64,000 nt of DNA from positions 1-64,000 of the forward strand of contig CAWBQT010000003.1 in NCBI GenBank assembly GCA_963790875.1, given 5' to 3'. The notes under the pieces are model-generated. The model worked only from the letters and a program-made list of their open reading frames with translations, did no database searches and was not told the origin of the DNA. Positions 53,651-62,915 of this stretch are shown here, one piece after another. Numbering within the stretch: the stretch's first letter is position 1; the number at the start of each line of letters is the position of its first letter. Source of the stretch: AP-15 sp963790875 (GTDB lineage: Bacteria; Pseudomonadota; Alphaproteobacteria; ATCC43930; CGMCC-115725). The translations under genes were made by a program, and so were the position numbers.

Positions 53651-54639
53651 GCCATCACCTGACCCTCCGGTACGGTGCTGAGCGCGCGGATTACCTCTAC
53701 CCGCCGCGCGGGATCCACCAGGAACATGATAAATCCGCCACCGCCCGCACCCGATACCTTGCCGGCGAGAGCGCCGGCCGCCATAGCAAGCTCCAAAATG
53801 TGTTCGATTTTCGGGTTCGATATGCTTTCTGCGGTCAGCTTTTTCGCCCGCCACGACCGGCCCATCGAGGAGGCCAGCTGATCGAAGTCGCCCTTGAGGA
53901 TCGCCTCTTTCATCCTCACGGCCTCCTCCTTCAGAGCGAACATAGAATCGATGGGCGTTTCCCTGCCGCGCTCGACATTTCTGGTTTGCTCATCTATGAT
54001 CCGTGCCGATTCGCGCGACGCTCCGGTGTAAAACAGTACGAGCGATGTCTTCAGTTCGGAGAGGATCCAATTCTTGATTCTCAGCGGGTTTACGATGACC
54101 CGTTCGTCGGCATAAAACTCCATGAAGTTGAAGCCGCCGAAGGTCGCGGCATATTGGTCTTGGCGGCCCCCGCTGAGCCCCAGATCCCGACGCTCGATCT
54201 CGAATGCCAATCGCGCGGTGTCGTAATCACCCAACGGAAGATGCAACCACTCCGTGTACGCCTTCAGCATGGCGACGACCAGCGTCGACGAAGAACCAAG
54301 CCCGGAGCCGGGCGGCGCGTCGCAATAGGTCATCATCCGCATCGAAAACTGTCGATTGCCACAGAATTCTTCGACTACGCGCTTGTACACGGCGCGGTGC
54401 AGGGAAAGCTCTAATTGGTTCGCCTGAAGTTCGCTCGGCACTGGCGCCAAAAATTTCTCGCCGATGTCCTGTGCCCAAAACCCAACTGTTCCGTCATCTC
54501 TTGTCTCGATGTGCGCATAGGCATACAAATCGATCGTCGCGTTTAAGACGCAACCACCGTAAAGGTCGCAAAAAGGTGATAGGTCGGTGCCGCCGCCGGC
54601 CAGCCCAAGGCGAAGGGGCGCCCTAGCGCGAATAATCAC
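53605..54639 (-). CDS. hddA: D-glycero-alpha-D-manno-heptose 7-phosphate kinase (GHMP)
   Basis: 344 residues. MIIRARAPLRLGLAGGGTDL at the start, the GHMP phosphate loop DAPPGSGLGSSSTLVVAM, and the C-terminal KVSGAGGGGFIMFLVDPARR. It adds a 1-phosphate with the alpha configuration, which commits the pathway to GDP- rather than ADP-heptose. It is the first recognisable gene of the heptose run. Confidence 0.92.
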   Translation of the reverse strand: MIIRARAPLRLGLAGGGTDLSPFCDLYGGCVLNATIDLYAYAHIETRDDGTVGFWAQDIGEKFLAPVPSELQANQLELSLHRAVYKRVVEEFCGNRQFSMRMMTYCDAPPGSGLGSSSTLVVAMLKAYTEWLHLPLGDYDTARLAFEIERRDLGLSGGRQDQYAATFGGFNFMEFYADERVIVNPLRIKNWILSELKTSLVLFYTGASRESARIIDEQTRNVERGRETPIDSMFALKEEAVRMKEAILKGDFDQLASSMGRSWRAKKLTAESISNPKIEHILELAMAAGALAGKVSGAGGGGFIMFLVDPARRVEVIRALSTVPEGQVMACHFTKRGTEGWRLD

Positions 54640-54937
54640 CTGCCCCTCCCTCGACAGCTATCGACATCACTAAATTGCTTGGTGGTTGCTCATCCTGCTT
54701 GGTGTCAAGCCACCGACCGAACAGGTCTGAAAGAACGGCGAGGCTCTCGGGCTGGATCAGCCGCCCAGTCTCAAAACGACTGAGCACTTCTCCAGTCGTG
54801 CCGGTCAGGCCAACCCCGCCGTTGAACTCGCGATTTGCGGCCAATCGCGCAACGGAGGCGCTCCGGTCGCTGCGGAATTGGAAGTTCAGGCGCAGGTCAA
54901 AATCGAGCCTCAACGGGCCGCTCGTCAATTCAACCAT
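54623..54937 (-). CDS. Small hypothetical ORF upstream of hddA
   Basis: 104 codons from ATG 54937, ending 17 bp inside hddA. The centre reads GLTGTTGEVLSRFETGRLIQ, faintly like the recognition helix of Crp/Fnr-type regulators, but there is no nucleotide-binding domain and the rest is not family-like. Could be a remnant or a spurious ORF; an in-frame stop lies three codons before the ATG. Confidence 0.25.
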   Translation of the reverse strand: MVELTSGPLRLDFDLRLNFQFRSDRSASVARLAANREFNGGVGLTGTTGEVLSRFETGRLIQPESLAVLSDLFGRWLDTKQDEQPPSNLVMSIAVEGGAGDYSR

Positions 54938-55559
54938 TTTGGTCTACCGCGCAAGCCTCGGTTGGCTTCGAACAATATGACAGCATATTGCGCCCTAAAC
55001 CAGAACCGCGCACATGTTCGCCAAATTCGGAGAGCGCAAGTGTATCATGTTATTTCCTCGGAGCAAGACATACTTGCGTCCAGGTGGTGGTCCGATGGGT
55101 TCATTCACCTCGCGAACGAGCTTAACCTAGGCCAGAACGCCACATCGTAGACGGTAAGCCGCCATCGCCCTGGCCAAGCGCATGGCCGGTTGGCGCGCGA
55201 TAAATCGCCGTAGCGCTTGAGGCGATCTGTCACGATCGCGCCCTTCAGCGACAATACCGGGTCCCCGTGTCCCAGCCTCCGGGTGATATTCTGCGGACCC
55301 GATGCCGGAAACCATGTTCCTTCGACCTCATACCTATCGGCCGGGACGGACCGGCGCGCAACGACAGGAGGGCCTGCAAGGCGCCGTAAGGTGCCGGCCG
55401 GCAAGGGGTTCCATGTGGCAGCGCAGCGAGTATGGCGTCGGCGGGTTTGGTCCACACTCCGCAGCCCTCGTCGCCGACCTGGATATAAAGTCGCATCTGG
55501 GAAGGTGTCGAAGACGCCGCCGTTGTTGCGGGCCGACGGCGTACGTGCGGCCGTCATGC
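54938..55559. other. Interval with degenerate coding look
   Basis: 622 bp between GT4 and the heptose run. The minus-strand frame 55105-55557 is open, and its last third (YEVEGTWFPASGPQNITRRL, PGRWRLTVYDV) looks protein-like, yet I recognise no family and the first two thirds look out of frame. Possibly the end of a lost gene. Confidence 0.35.
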
Positions 55560-56741
55560 CTACCCGTTCACCGTTTCAAGCACGCCCTTCAGCACTCGAA
55601 CAACGCGACTCCAACTCGCGTTGTGTCTGAGGCCCCAGGCCCGCTCTCTAAGCTCGGCCAACCGATCCGGCGCGTCGATGAGGCGGGCCAAGAGATGTGC
55701 CAAGTCATCTGCAGAGATCTCGGGCGCAACCAACTCTCCTGCACCGAGCTCGACGATGTCCGGGATGCCGCCGACATCGGTGGCAATGACCGGCACTCCC
55801 AGCCGCAGGAACTCGAGGAGAGCAATGCCGGCACTCTCGGCGTGAGACAGCATGCATCCGACATCGATGTTGTGCACGATTTCGAGAAACCGATCCATTT
55901 CGACACTTTTGTCGATCAGACCAAAATGAGTGACGCCATCCTGCTGTGCGATCTCAGGCGGACAATTCCCGATAATGTGCAGGCGGACGTCATAGCCGCC
56001 CTGTCGCACAAGCCGGACCGCCTCGGCGATCGTCGGCAATCCCTTGCGTTCGTAAGCGTAGCCGGTGAAGCCGATGACGAGCCTCGGGCCGCCCGCCTGC
56101 GGGCGCGGCCCGAGGCGGCTCTCCAGCGTCTCAAGTATGTCTTCGGGGATGTTCGCGCCCGGCGGCACGACGCGAACCTTATTTTGCGGCACACCGTAAT
56201 CCGCGACAATATGCGCCGCGCTGCGCTTGCTCATAACGACGACCCTGCGGCAGCTAGCATATCCTTCGCGCTCGCCGGCGATAGCCCGGCGCATCGTAGC
56301 CTCGTCGATAATGGCCGCCTCAAACGGGCGATAAGTGTTAAAAAACTCGGTCAGAGTGGCGTCGACATAGTTATAGGGCAAGATCCCGAACAATTCGTAC
56401 GAACGAAGAAAATGCGGGCCGAAAACCTGGAAATTGTTGATGATGGTCGAACCCCGCAGCGCCGGCAGATGCCGCTTCCAAATGGCATCGAGGAATTGGT
56501 TGGTGAATTTGAAGCCGTGACGACGGCCGCGAAAGCTCCCGCAGAACTGCCACCAGCCTGCGCGGGCGTAGATCGGCCACCCCGAAAGGCCTTTTGGGTA
56601 TAGATTCACCATCCCGGTCAGCAGCCCGTCGCGCACACCCTGCAACGCGAGGTGATAGGTGATCCCGCTGAAGAGCCGGATGTCGCTCGGCCCGTCGCAT
56701 CCGACAACGTAGGCACGAAGCCTGCTCGAAGGCGGCTGCAT
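55560..56741 (-). CDS. Family 4 glycosyltransferase
   Basis: 393 residues from ATG 56741, chosen because the frame before it (to 56852) has no family sequence and the relic at 51355 aligns from this Met. RLRAYVVGCDGPSDIRLFSG at the start, LVIGFTGYAYERKGLPTIAE, VGCMLSHAESAGIALLEFLR (donor-binding E-x7-E equivalent) and PVIATDVGGIPDIVE at the C-terminus. A cytoplasmic GT-B enzyme adding a sugar; the heptose genes nearby make GDP-heptose one possible donor (inference). Confidence 0.88.
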   Translation of the reverse strand: MQPPSSRLRAYVVGCDGPSDIRLFSGITYHLALQGVRDGLLTGMVNLYPKGLSGWPIYARAGWWQFCGSFRGRRHGFKFTNQFLDAIWKRHLPALRGSTIINNFQVFGPHFLRSYELFGILPYNYVDATLTEFFNTYRPFEAAIIDEATMRRAIAGEREGYASCRRVVVMSKRSAAHIVADYGVPQNKVRVVPPGANIPEDILETLESRLGPRPQAGGPRLVIGFTGYAYERKGLPTIAEAVRLVRQGGYDVRLHIIGNCPPEIAQQDGVTHFGLIDKSVEMDRFLEIVHNIDVGCMLSHAESAGIALLEFLRLGVPVIATDVGGIPDIVELGAGELVAPEISADDLAHLLARLIDAPDRLAELRERAWGLRHNASWSRVVRVLKGVLETVNG

Positions 56742-57541
56742 TTCAACTGGTCGCCGGGACGGCGAGGGCGTCGACGATTTCTTTCCCGTGCTCATAACAG
56801 TTGCAAATCTTGATGAAGTCCGAGAGCCGCATGGCCAGCCTTTCCGCTGCAATTCGCGCCGTTCTGGGCGTTGCTCAGGGGAGATTTGTCGGCCGCTTAT
56901 CTGCCGCGACCCGGAAGGGCTAAGCTCCCAATCCGCCGTGCGGATTTAACGGTAGTCCGCTGGCTGCGTCGCGCCCGAATGCCGTGCTTGCGGCGGCGTT
57001 CTTGTCCCGCCATCACGGCTCTGCGATCGGCTCGGTTGCCTCTCCGGTGACCGGACGAACGATCTCTCCTCCGGTCCCGGACCAGAAGCTTCCATCGATA
57101 GAATGGTTTGCCCCCAGCCCCGTATTTGCGTCGATACCACGCACACCGAACACACGGGGACCCTCTCCTCCGATTTGCGCTTCAATTATAGCACGTCTCT
57201 GAGGGTAAATGAAGCGGCCCTCTAAAAGGATCGGCCGGCGGCGGAGCCGACAACCGGAAGAACTGCTCGGCGGCGCTATGCGACGGCCACTTGAGCTCAG
57301 GCAGGCCCGACTGAGTGCGCCCAGCGAGGAGAAGCGGAGCGATAGGCTTGACGCAAGCGCCACGATAGACGATCAGCGCCGGGACGCTGTCGCTGATGAT
57401 CTGTGAGCGTGGCGGTGTGGTCAGCTTGCGCGGGGTGACGCCGAGCGGATGATGGGGGCCTTCGACAGGAATGGGGCCGCAGCAGCGGCCGGCGCCTCGG
57501 CATCGAGCGGCGCCTCCGGTAGGTCAGGCTTTTCTGCAATT
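56742..57541. other. Intergenic, nothing recognised
   Basis: 800 bp. Frames on both strands (for example 57013-57363 minus) have no motifs. Possibly remains of another gene downstream of the dioxygenase pseudogene. Confidence 0.4.
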
Positions 57542-58486
57542 TCAGGTACGGTCGATGGTTGGCACGTAAAACGGTCCTCCTACCAAGGGTGTTCCTGCTA
57601 CTCCATACTCGATTTCGAGGATGAGGCGCGCGGCCCCCGTCACTGCCGTGCCGGTATGGAAGCCATAGGGATCTTCGACAAAACCGGTTCCAGCGGGTCC
57701 CTCCATTACCGCGAGATTGTCTCGACCATATTTCGCGGTAATATGTCGGCTCGGTCAACTCTTGAACGGTGAAAGTTGATCGAGCATCGCTCTTTTTCGG
57801 TGGCTCCTCCGCACGTATATATGCGGTCCATTCTCATTGCCTACGTCGGTCAGGTAGAAGAAAAATTTAACAGCGCGCCAGTCGTCAAGATCAAAGTGAA
57901 AACTATCCTGCGAATGCACGGCACGCATCACAGCGGTCGCTCGGTCACTCCGGAAACTCCACCATAGCCTCGATCTCAAAGGGAGCGGACGAGTGCCCAA
58001 GGAGCCGCGGGCAATCGCCAAGATCTCTGGGTCTCGCCATATGCGCCGGATGGTATCGCAGTCGGCGATCCCGTCGAGGTAGTCTCCAACTACCGCATTC
58101 CCCGGTATCAAACATCCGCGCGCCGAGCGATCGAGCAGGCAATGTCGCTCGCCGTTTCCGTAGCATCGGGCGCTGGCGGCAAACAAAATCACGTCGGCGA
58201 CGGCGTCCTCCGCGAGGCGGAGCCCGGTCGCTATTCCGTCATCCCGGACACGGCGGACAATCTCTTGAGTTGGCCACTCAGTCTTGAACACGGCCGATTT
58301 GGCGGTGGATTGTGGCGCTAGCGATCCCTGCCATCTCACGCGGCCGGCATGTTTTTGGACTATTTCGAACCGAGCAAAGGTGAACATCGCGAGCCAGTCG
58401 ACGCGATATATCATAGTCACATAAATCCCGACCTGACGGAGCAGGCGGCGGAATCGCGAGGACCGGAAATCTACGTTAGCGACCAT
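57542..58486 (-). pseudogene. Phytanoyl-CoA dioxygenase (PhyH)-like protein with in-frame TGA
   Basis: The frame opens at ATG 58486 and stops at TGA 57755-57757, but the same frame continues for 70 more codons to TGA 57542 with clear family sequence: GPAGTGFVEDPYGFHTGTAV, then ARLILEIEYG. The first part has HFDLDDWRAVKFFFYLTDV (His and Asp iron ligands) and GPHIYVRRSHRKR; the third ligand, His of YGFHTG, lies after the stop. One nonsense change (for example CGA to TGA) therefore removes the distal iron ligand. PhyH-like Fe(II)/2-oxoglutarate oxygenases occur in glycan loci and may hydroxylate a sugar or lipid. Confidence 0.8.
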
Positions 58487-59254
58487 AGCCGCATCTTCGT
58501 GCGAGGATCCTATCGCCTCGCGTCGAGATGGTCCCTTGTGTGTCCATTATCTCGTCGGGCATGAAGTTCTGCCGCCGTCCGGACTGGAAAAGGGGACAAC
58601 TGCCCGCGGGAATTGCGGCAGTCCCCGTACTCGCACCCGTATCGATCACGGACACGGTGTTTCCGTCAGTGTTTCGTGCGAAAGCTTGGGTCCCGCTACG
58701 GAAAGGAAGCCCAAGTCGGCCAAAAGTGAAGCCATGATCGTTCTCCCCGTCGCGCCGGGTCTGCGGCCGACGGCGCGAAAATCGATCCATCAATTTTCCC
58801 CTATATTTTATCGATAGCGTGTGAATGCACAATCCCAAAAGTATAGTTAACAAGACGCCCGCTCCACGGGCGCTCTCCAAGGTATTTTGAAATATAAGAG
58901 GGCGCTTCGACGGCCTCGAGTGGCCGCTGAAGTTCGAGCAGGGCTCGGGCGAGCAAAATCTCGCGGCGCGCGTAACCTGCGTTACGCCGCTCGTCGCCAG
59001 ACCTGGAGGGCTGGATGGCGCGTGGAGCGCACCCGCCGCTCCACGCCGAGACTGCCTCAGCGAAAGCCGGGGGCCCCATCGATCTGCTGCACGATCAGTA
59101 ATCGCTTGATAAAAATGCGGCAAGTCCGGCGCAGCGGAGAAATGGATCCCGGGCTCCCGCGGCGGCGATTGCATTCGGGTGGCTGCGCAATTGGATTACC
59201 GCCTCCCCTCCGCCGGGAAGACGAAGAGAGAAATCCAGCGGCGCGGCGATTGGA
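58487..59254. other. Intergenic with repeat-like sequence
   Basis: 768 bp with no supported gene. Near 59140-59160 a unit (ATGGATCCCGGGCTCCCGC) resembles the repeat at 25926. Frames on both strands lack motifs. This is the right edge of the glycan locus. Confidence 0.45.
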
Positions 59255-59383
59255 TTACAGCCTCTTCCCCGGAGACCTGACCGCCTGGAAGTAGATCTCC
59301 GGGGTCGTGGCCGCCAAGCCGGCCAGCTTCATGTCCTCGATCATGCGAGCACGCGACGGTGACATCGGCTGCTCCTTCGTCAT
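59255..59383 (-). pseudogene. Tyrosine recombinase N-terminal fragment
   Basis: The minus-strand frame MTKEQPMSPSRARMIEDMKL, then AGLAATTPEIYFQAVR matches the SAM-like N-terminal domain of phage or integron-type integrases (SPLRQRMIEDM...LSP.T...Y..AV). It ends after 42 codons in repeat-like sequence, with no catalytic domain. It marks the border between mobile and stable DNA. Confidence 0.6.
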
Positions 59384-60002
59384 CGAAGACGGGACCATTC
59401 CGTCTCGACGCAGACGATAGCTTCACAAGCGACCCTCAGGCCGTACTGCGGCCTCCCACGGCGAAGCCGTTCCGTTCGACCATTCTCCGGCCACGATTTC
59501 CCGCTTTGTATCTTGCGCGGATTCGTCGCGGGCGCGTCATCTCTGCGAAGCGGCCGAAATCGCACATCGTCTGCATTCACGATGGCTCTTGGTACCGAGC
59601 CGCCGGTGGGGCCGACGTTAGCGAAGTCGCCGATGGTGGGGCAAGATTGCGCAGTCGGTGTAATCTCCCCCATATGATCGTTTGAGCGCGGCGGGCGCCG
59701 TGCTGCGCCGTGATCACCGCTGATTTTCTGCTTGCAGGTTAGGCAAAGGGTTGGACGAGGCGGCGGCGTTTCATCTTTCGTCCGGTGCGACGCCGATACC
59801 CACAAGGTTATCCACCAAATCAGTGGATTGAACTGCAAATCTTTTCGGCGCTTCGCCAAGCACCCTTCGTGACGGGTGACAGACAATGGAATGACAGGAA
59901 ATTGACGAACAAGTCTTTCCGGCCCGCCCGGCAATCAACGGCGCAACGTCGCCGCGCCGCCGCTGTTAAGGTTAACCACACCCCAAGGCAGCACGGGCCC
60001 TG
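59384..60002. other. Intergenic between the mobile region and stable genes
   Basis: 619 bp, no gene recognised. The minus-strand frame 59380-59934 is open by composition only. Confidence 0.5.
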
Positions 60003-60371
60003 CTAGAGCTGGGCTTTATCGAGGACCTCCTGCGGCGTCATCGAGACGATCCGGGCGTAGGTCGGCACGAAATGCCCGCCCTCGATCAGCCGCACGAATT
60101 CAGGCTTGATTTCGCGCGCCACGAATTCGCGGATGCGCCGGTGCTCGTCGATATCGGCCCACTCCCCGATCAGGTAGAAATGGTCGGGATCTGCCGCGTC
60201 GCGACACAACACGCCGTCCTTTACCTGCGCCCGCGAGCGGTGGAACGGGTTGTTGCCGCCGTAATCGAACTTGTTGAACAGCTCGACGAATTCGTCGCCG
60301 CAACCCGGCTTCACCCGGAAATCGTAAACGTGGAAGTAGTTGCCCTTGGTTGCCAGCGGTACCAGCGCCAT
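60003..60371 (-). CDS. Small dimeric alpha/beta-barrel (ABM-like) protein
   Basis: 122 residues from ATG 60371, chosen for the GGGGAGGAC Shine-Dalgarno just upstream (an alternative start is 60392). NYFHVYDFRVKPGCGDEFVE, then FYLIGEWADIDEHRRIREFV is the pattern of antibiotic biosynthesis monooxygenase-type domains, with beta strands alternating with helices and a Trp in the second strand. The substrate is unknown. It is downstream of a methyltransferase and a cupin on the same strand (34 and 29 bp gaps), suggesting an operon. Confidence 0.75.
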   Translation of the reverse strand: MALVPLATKGNYFHVYDFRVKPGCGDEFVELFNKFDYGGNNPFHRSRAQVKDGVLCRDAADPDHFYLIGEWADIDEHRRIREFVAREIKPEFVRLIEGGHFVPTYARIVSMTPQEVLDKAQL

Positions 60372-60404
60372 CGCTTTGTCCTCCCCTGTCAATCACGACG
60401 CCTT

Positions 60405-61268
60405 TCAAGCCGGGCGCCGCGCCGCGACCAGGAATATTGTCGCCGGCAGCCGGATCGGCCCGGAAGCGGCCGCGGCGGCGAACCCAGCTTCGATCTCGCG
60501 GGCGATCTCCTGTCGGGTCGCCTCAGCCGGCCGCTTCTCTTCGATCAGCCGTGCCGTCGGGCCCATCGCCAGCGCCTGCCGGGCCTCTTCTTCCGGACTG
60601 CCGCAGAGGATCATCGGGTAAGCCCGGTCGACGGCAATCTCGACGAACCCGGCCGCTGCAAGAACACCCTTTATGTAGTCCGGATTGCCAAAAGCGAGCG
60701 GGCCGGGCTCGCGACCCTCCGGTCTCGCCGGCGGCCCGAGGTGGCGCAGCGCGACGTCGTAGGAGATCAGCCAGTGGCGGTTTTCCGCGAGCGGCCCCCA
60801 GCAGGCGAAGACGAGGCGCCCGCCGGGCTTGAGCGCGCCCGATATGTTGCGGAAGGCCGCCGTCGGATCGGCGAAGAACATGACGCCCATGCGCGAGGTC
60901 GCAAGATCGAAGGCGCCCGGCTCGAAGGCGAAGACCTGGGCGTCGCCGAGCGCCAAAGTGATATTCGTGAGCCCGTGCTCGGCGACCCGCTGCCGGGCCG
61001 CGCCGAGCATCGGCTCGGAAATATCGACCGCGACGACGCGGCCATGCTCGCCGACCGCGGCGGCGACCGGCAAGGTCAAGGCGCCGGTGCCGCACCCGAT
61101 TTCGAGCACACTCTCGCCGCCCGCGAGGCCGAGGCGCTGGAGCAATAACGCGATGCTCTCCTGGTTGCGCCGCTCCCTGAACCCCGGAGCCGCGACCCAG
61201 CGCGGCCCGGCGACGGTGTTCCAATAGCGGCGCTGGGCCGCGTTTGCCTCGGGCAGTTCCTCGGCCAT
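60405..61268 (-). CDS. Class I SAM-dependent methyltransferase
   Basis: 287 residues from ATG 61268, with GAGGAG upstream. VLEIGCGTGALTLPVAAAVG is motif I, VVAVDISEPMLGAARQRV motif II, FDLATSRMGVMFFADPTAAF motif post-II, LKPGGRLVFACWGPLAENRH motif III. It resembles UbiE-like small-molecule methyltransferases. In a run cupin-methyltransferase-ABM protein; the shared substrate is unknown. Confidence 0.85.
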   Translation of the reverse strand: MAEELPEANAAQRRYWNTVAGPRWVAAPGFRERRNQESIALLLQRLGLAGGESVLEIGCGTGALTLPVAAAVGEHGRVVAVDISEPMLGAARQRVAEHGLTNITLALGDAQVFAFEPGAFDLATSRMGVMFFADPTAAFRNISGALKPGGRLVFACWGPLAENRHWLISYDVALRHLGPPARPEGREPGPLAFGNPDYIKGVLAAAGFVEIAVDRAYPMILCGSPEEEARQALAMGPTARLIEEKRPAEATRQEIAREIEAGFAAAAASGPIRLPATIFLVAARRPA

Positions 61269-61296
61269 CGCACAGGATCTCCTCGTCAGAGGTTGA

Positions 61297-61920
61297 TCAC
61301 GCCACGCCCCTCTGGGGCGCCGCGGCCGCCTCTTCGGCCGCCCGCTCATAGCGGGCCGGATCGTGGAAGACGTAGTCGTGATCCTCCATGACCTTGCGCT
61401 GCATCTCGGGCCCGTTGCGGCCCTCCTGCGCCAGACGCTTTTGCGCGACGGCAAGCCGCTCATGGCCGCCGGGCGAATTCCAATGCAAGAGCCTGCAGGC
61501 CTTGCCGCCACGCGGCCGGAAGGAATGGGTGCAGCCGGGCGGTGCGTAGGCGAAGGTGCCGGGGCCGCCGATCACGGTGCGGTTGCCGATCGTCACTTCG
61601 AGCTCGCCGTCGAGCACGAAGAAGAACTCCTCCTCGGCCGGATGATGATGCTCCTTTGCCCAGAACCCGGGCTCGACGGTCAGCACATGCAGCGCGATGC
61701 TGCCGCCGCTTTGTTCCGAGGTCAGCAGCCAGTCGTAGCGGCGATTGGATGCCGTCGCGGTGGGCGCCTCTTCGGCCAGCAGCAACGTCGGAATCTTCGG
61801 CATGCGGGAGAATGTCTGGCGCAGCCGCAAGTAATCGTCATGCGAGTCGACATCGAATTGCAATGGCTGCACCGGCTGGTTGGTGCGCGCGTCGACCTCG
61901 CGCGTGGCTTTGCTCGTCAT
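61297..61920 (-). CDS. Cupin domain protein
   Basis: 207 residues from ATG 61920, preceded by GGAGGGACGG. The cupin motif 1, EHHHPAEEEFFFVLDGELEV, provides three His and a Glu for metal; motif 2 is GTFAYAPPGCTHSFRP. A single-barrel cupin, possibly a dioxygenase or isomerase. It is the first gene of the three-gene minus-strand run. Confidence 0.82.
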   Translation of the reverse strand: MTSKATREVDARTNQPVQPLQFDVDSHDDYLRLRQTFSRMPKIPTLLLAEEAPTATASNRRYDWLLTSEQSGGSIALHVLTVEPGFWAKEHHHPAEEEFFFVLDGELEVTIGNRTVIGGPGTFAYAPPGCTHSFRPRGGKACRLLHWNSPGGHERLAVAQKRLAQEGRNGPEMQRKVMEDHDYVFHDPARYERAAEEAAAAPQRGVA

Positions 61921-62265
61921 CCGTCCCTCCGCTCTCGACCCGACCGCCGGCGTTCCCTGCGGCGCCGCCGGCAACAGTAAGCGACCCGGCAACGCGCAAC
62001 AACGGGCGAAATCGGCGCCGGCGCCGCGCCGGCCGATGGCATCGCCACGTTGATCGGGATCAATGGCAGGCAGGGGAAACGCGCTTCCGCTGCAATCGCG
62101 AGAAACCCGGCACTGGAATTAGCGGTGGCTGACGCATGTTCGGAGGGCGTTCCCGCGATACGATTTGATCGGAAACGACCTCAAAACGGAGTTTTCCCCG
62201 TAATTTGCCGTTGACCGGGAACCCGCCCCCGCCTCGGGCGGGCCGCCAAATCGGGAGATGCCGTG
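61921..62265. other. Intergenic between divergent genes
   Basis: 345 bp between the cupin and maiA. No ORF with motifs; presumably both promoters, none clearly recognisable. Confidence 0.5.
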
Positions 62266-62910
62266 ATGAAGCTCTATGGCTATTTCCGTTCGTCGGCCGC
62301 CTTCCGCGTCCGCATCGCGCTCAATCTGAAGAACCTCGCCTACGAGACGGTTTCGATCCATCTGCGGCGCAACGAGCAGGTACGCGGCGACTATCTGGCG
62401 CTGAACCCGCAGGGTCTGGTGCCGACCCTCGAAGAGGATGACGGGCACCGGCTGATCCAGTCGCTGGCGATCATCGAATATCTCGACGAGATCCACCCTG
62501 CCGCGCCGCTGCTGCCGTTGGCGGCCGCCGATCGGGCGCGGGTGCGGGCCTTGGCCGAGATCGTCGCCTGCGACATCCACCCGATCAACAATCTACGGGT
62601 GCTGCGCTACCTCGCCCACACGCTCGGCCAGGACGAGGCGGCAGTCGGCGCCTGGTACAACCATTGGATCGCCGCGGGCTTTGCGGCACTCGAACCGCTG
62701 CTAGCGACGGATCCGCGCACCGGGCAATTCTGCCATGGCGATACGCCCGGCCTCGCCGACATCGCGTTGGTGCCTCAGGTCGTCAACGCCGAGCGCTACA
62801 AACTCGACATGGCGCCCTACCCGACGATCGCCCGCATCTTTCAAGGCTGCATGGCGCTCGCGCCTTTCGCAGCGGCACACCCGGATAACCAGCCCGACAG
62901 CGAGCTCTGA
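62266..62910 (+). CDS. maiA: Maleylacetoacetate isomerase (zeta-class GST)
   Basis: 214 residues from ATG 62266 (a GTG three bases earlier is possible), preceded by GGGAG. YFRSSAAFRVRIALNLK is the SSxxxR glutathione site of zeta GSTs; LNPQGLVPTLEEDDG and LIQSLAIIEYLDE complete the thioredoxin fold, and CDIHPINNLRVLRYL is the family's helix. It isomerises maleylacetoacetate to fumarylacetoacetate in tyrosine/homogentisate breakdown. It stands alone here, with fahA and hmgA not in view. Confidence 0.92.
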   Translation: MKLYGYFRSSAAFRVRIALNLKNLAYETVSIHLRRNEQVRGDYLALNPQGLVPTLEEDDGHRLIQSLAIIEYLDEIHPAAPLLPLAAADRARVRALAEIVACDIHPINNLRVLRYLAHTLGQDEAAVGAWYNHWIAAGFAALEPLLATDPRTGQFCHGDTPGLADIALVPQVVNAERYKLDMAPYPTIARIFQGCMALAPFAAAHPDNQPDSEL

Positions 62911-62915
62911 GCGCG

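Noticed and set aside
57755..57757. Selenocysteine at the in-frame TGA
   Set aside because: PhyH-type oxygenases use His/Asp ligands, no Cys or Sec is expected at this site, and no SECIS-like hairpin was noticed.
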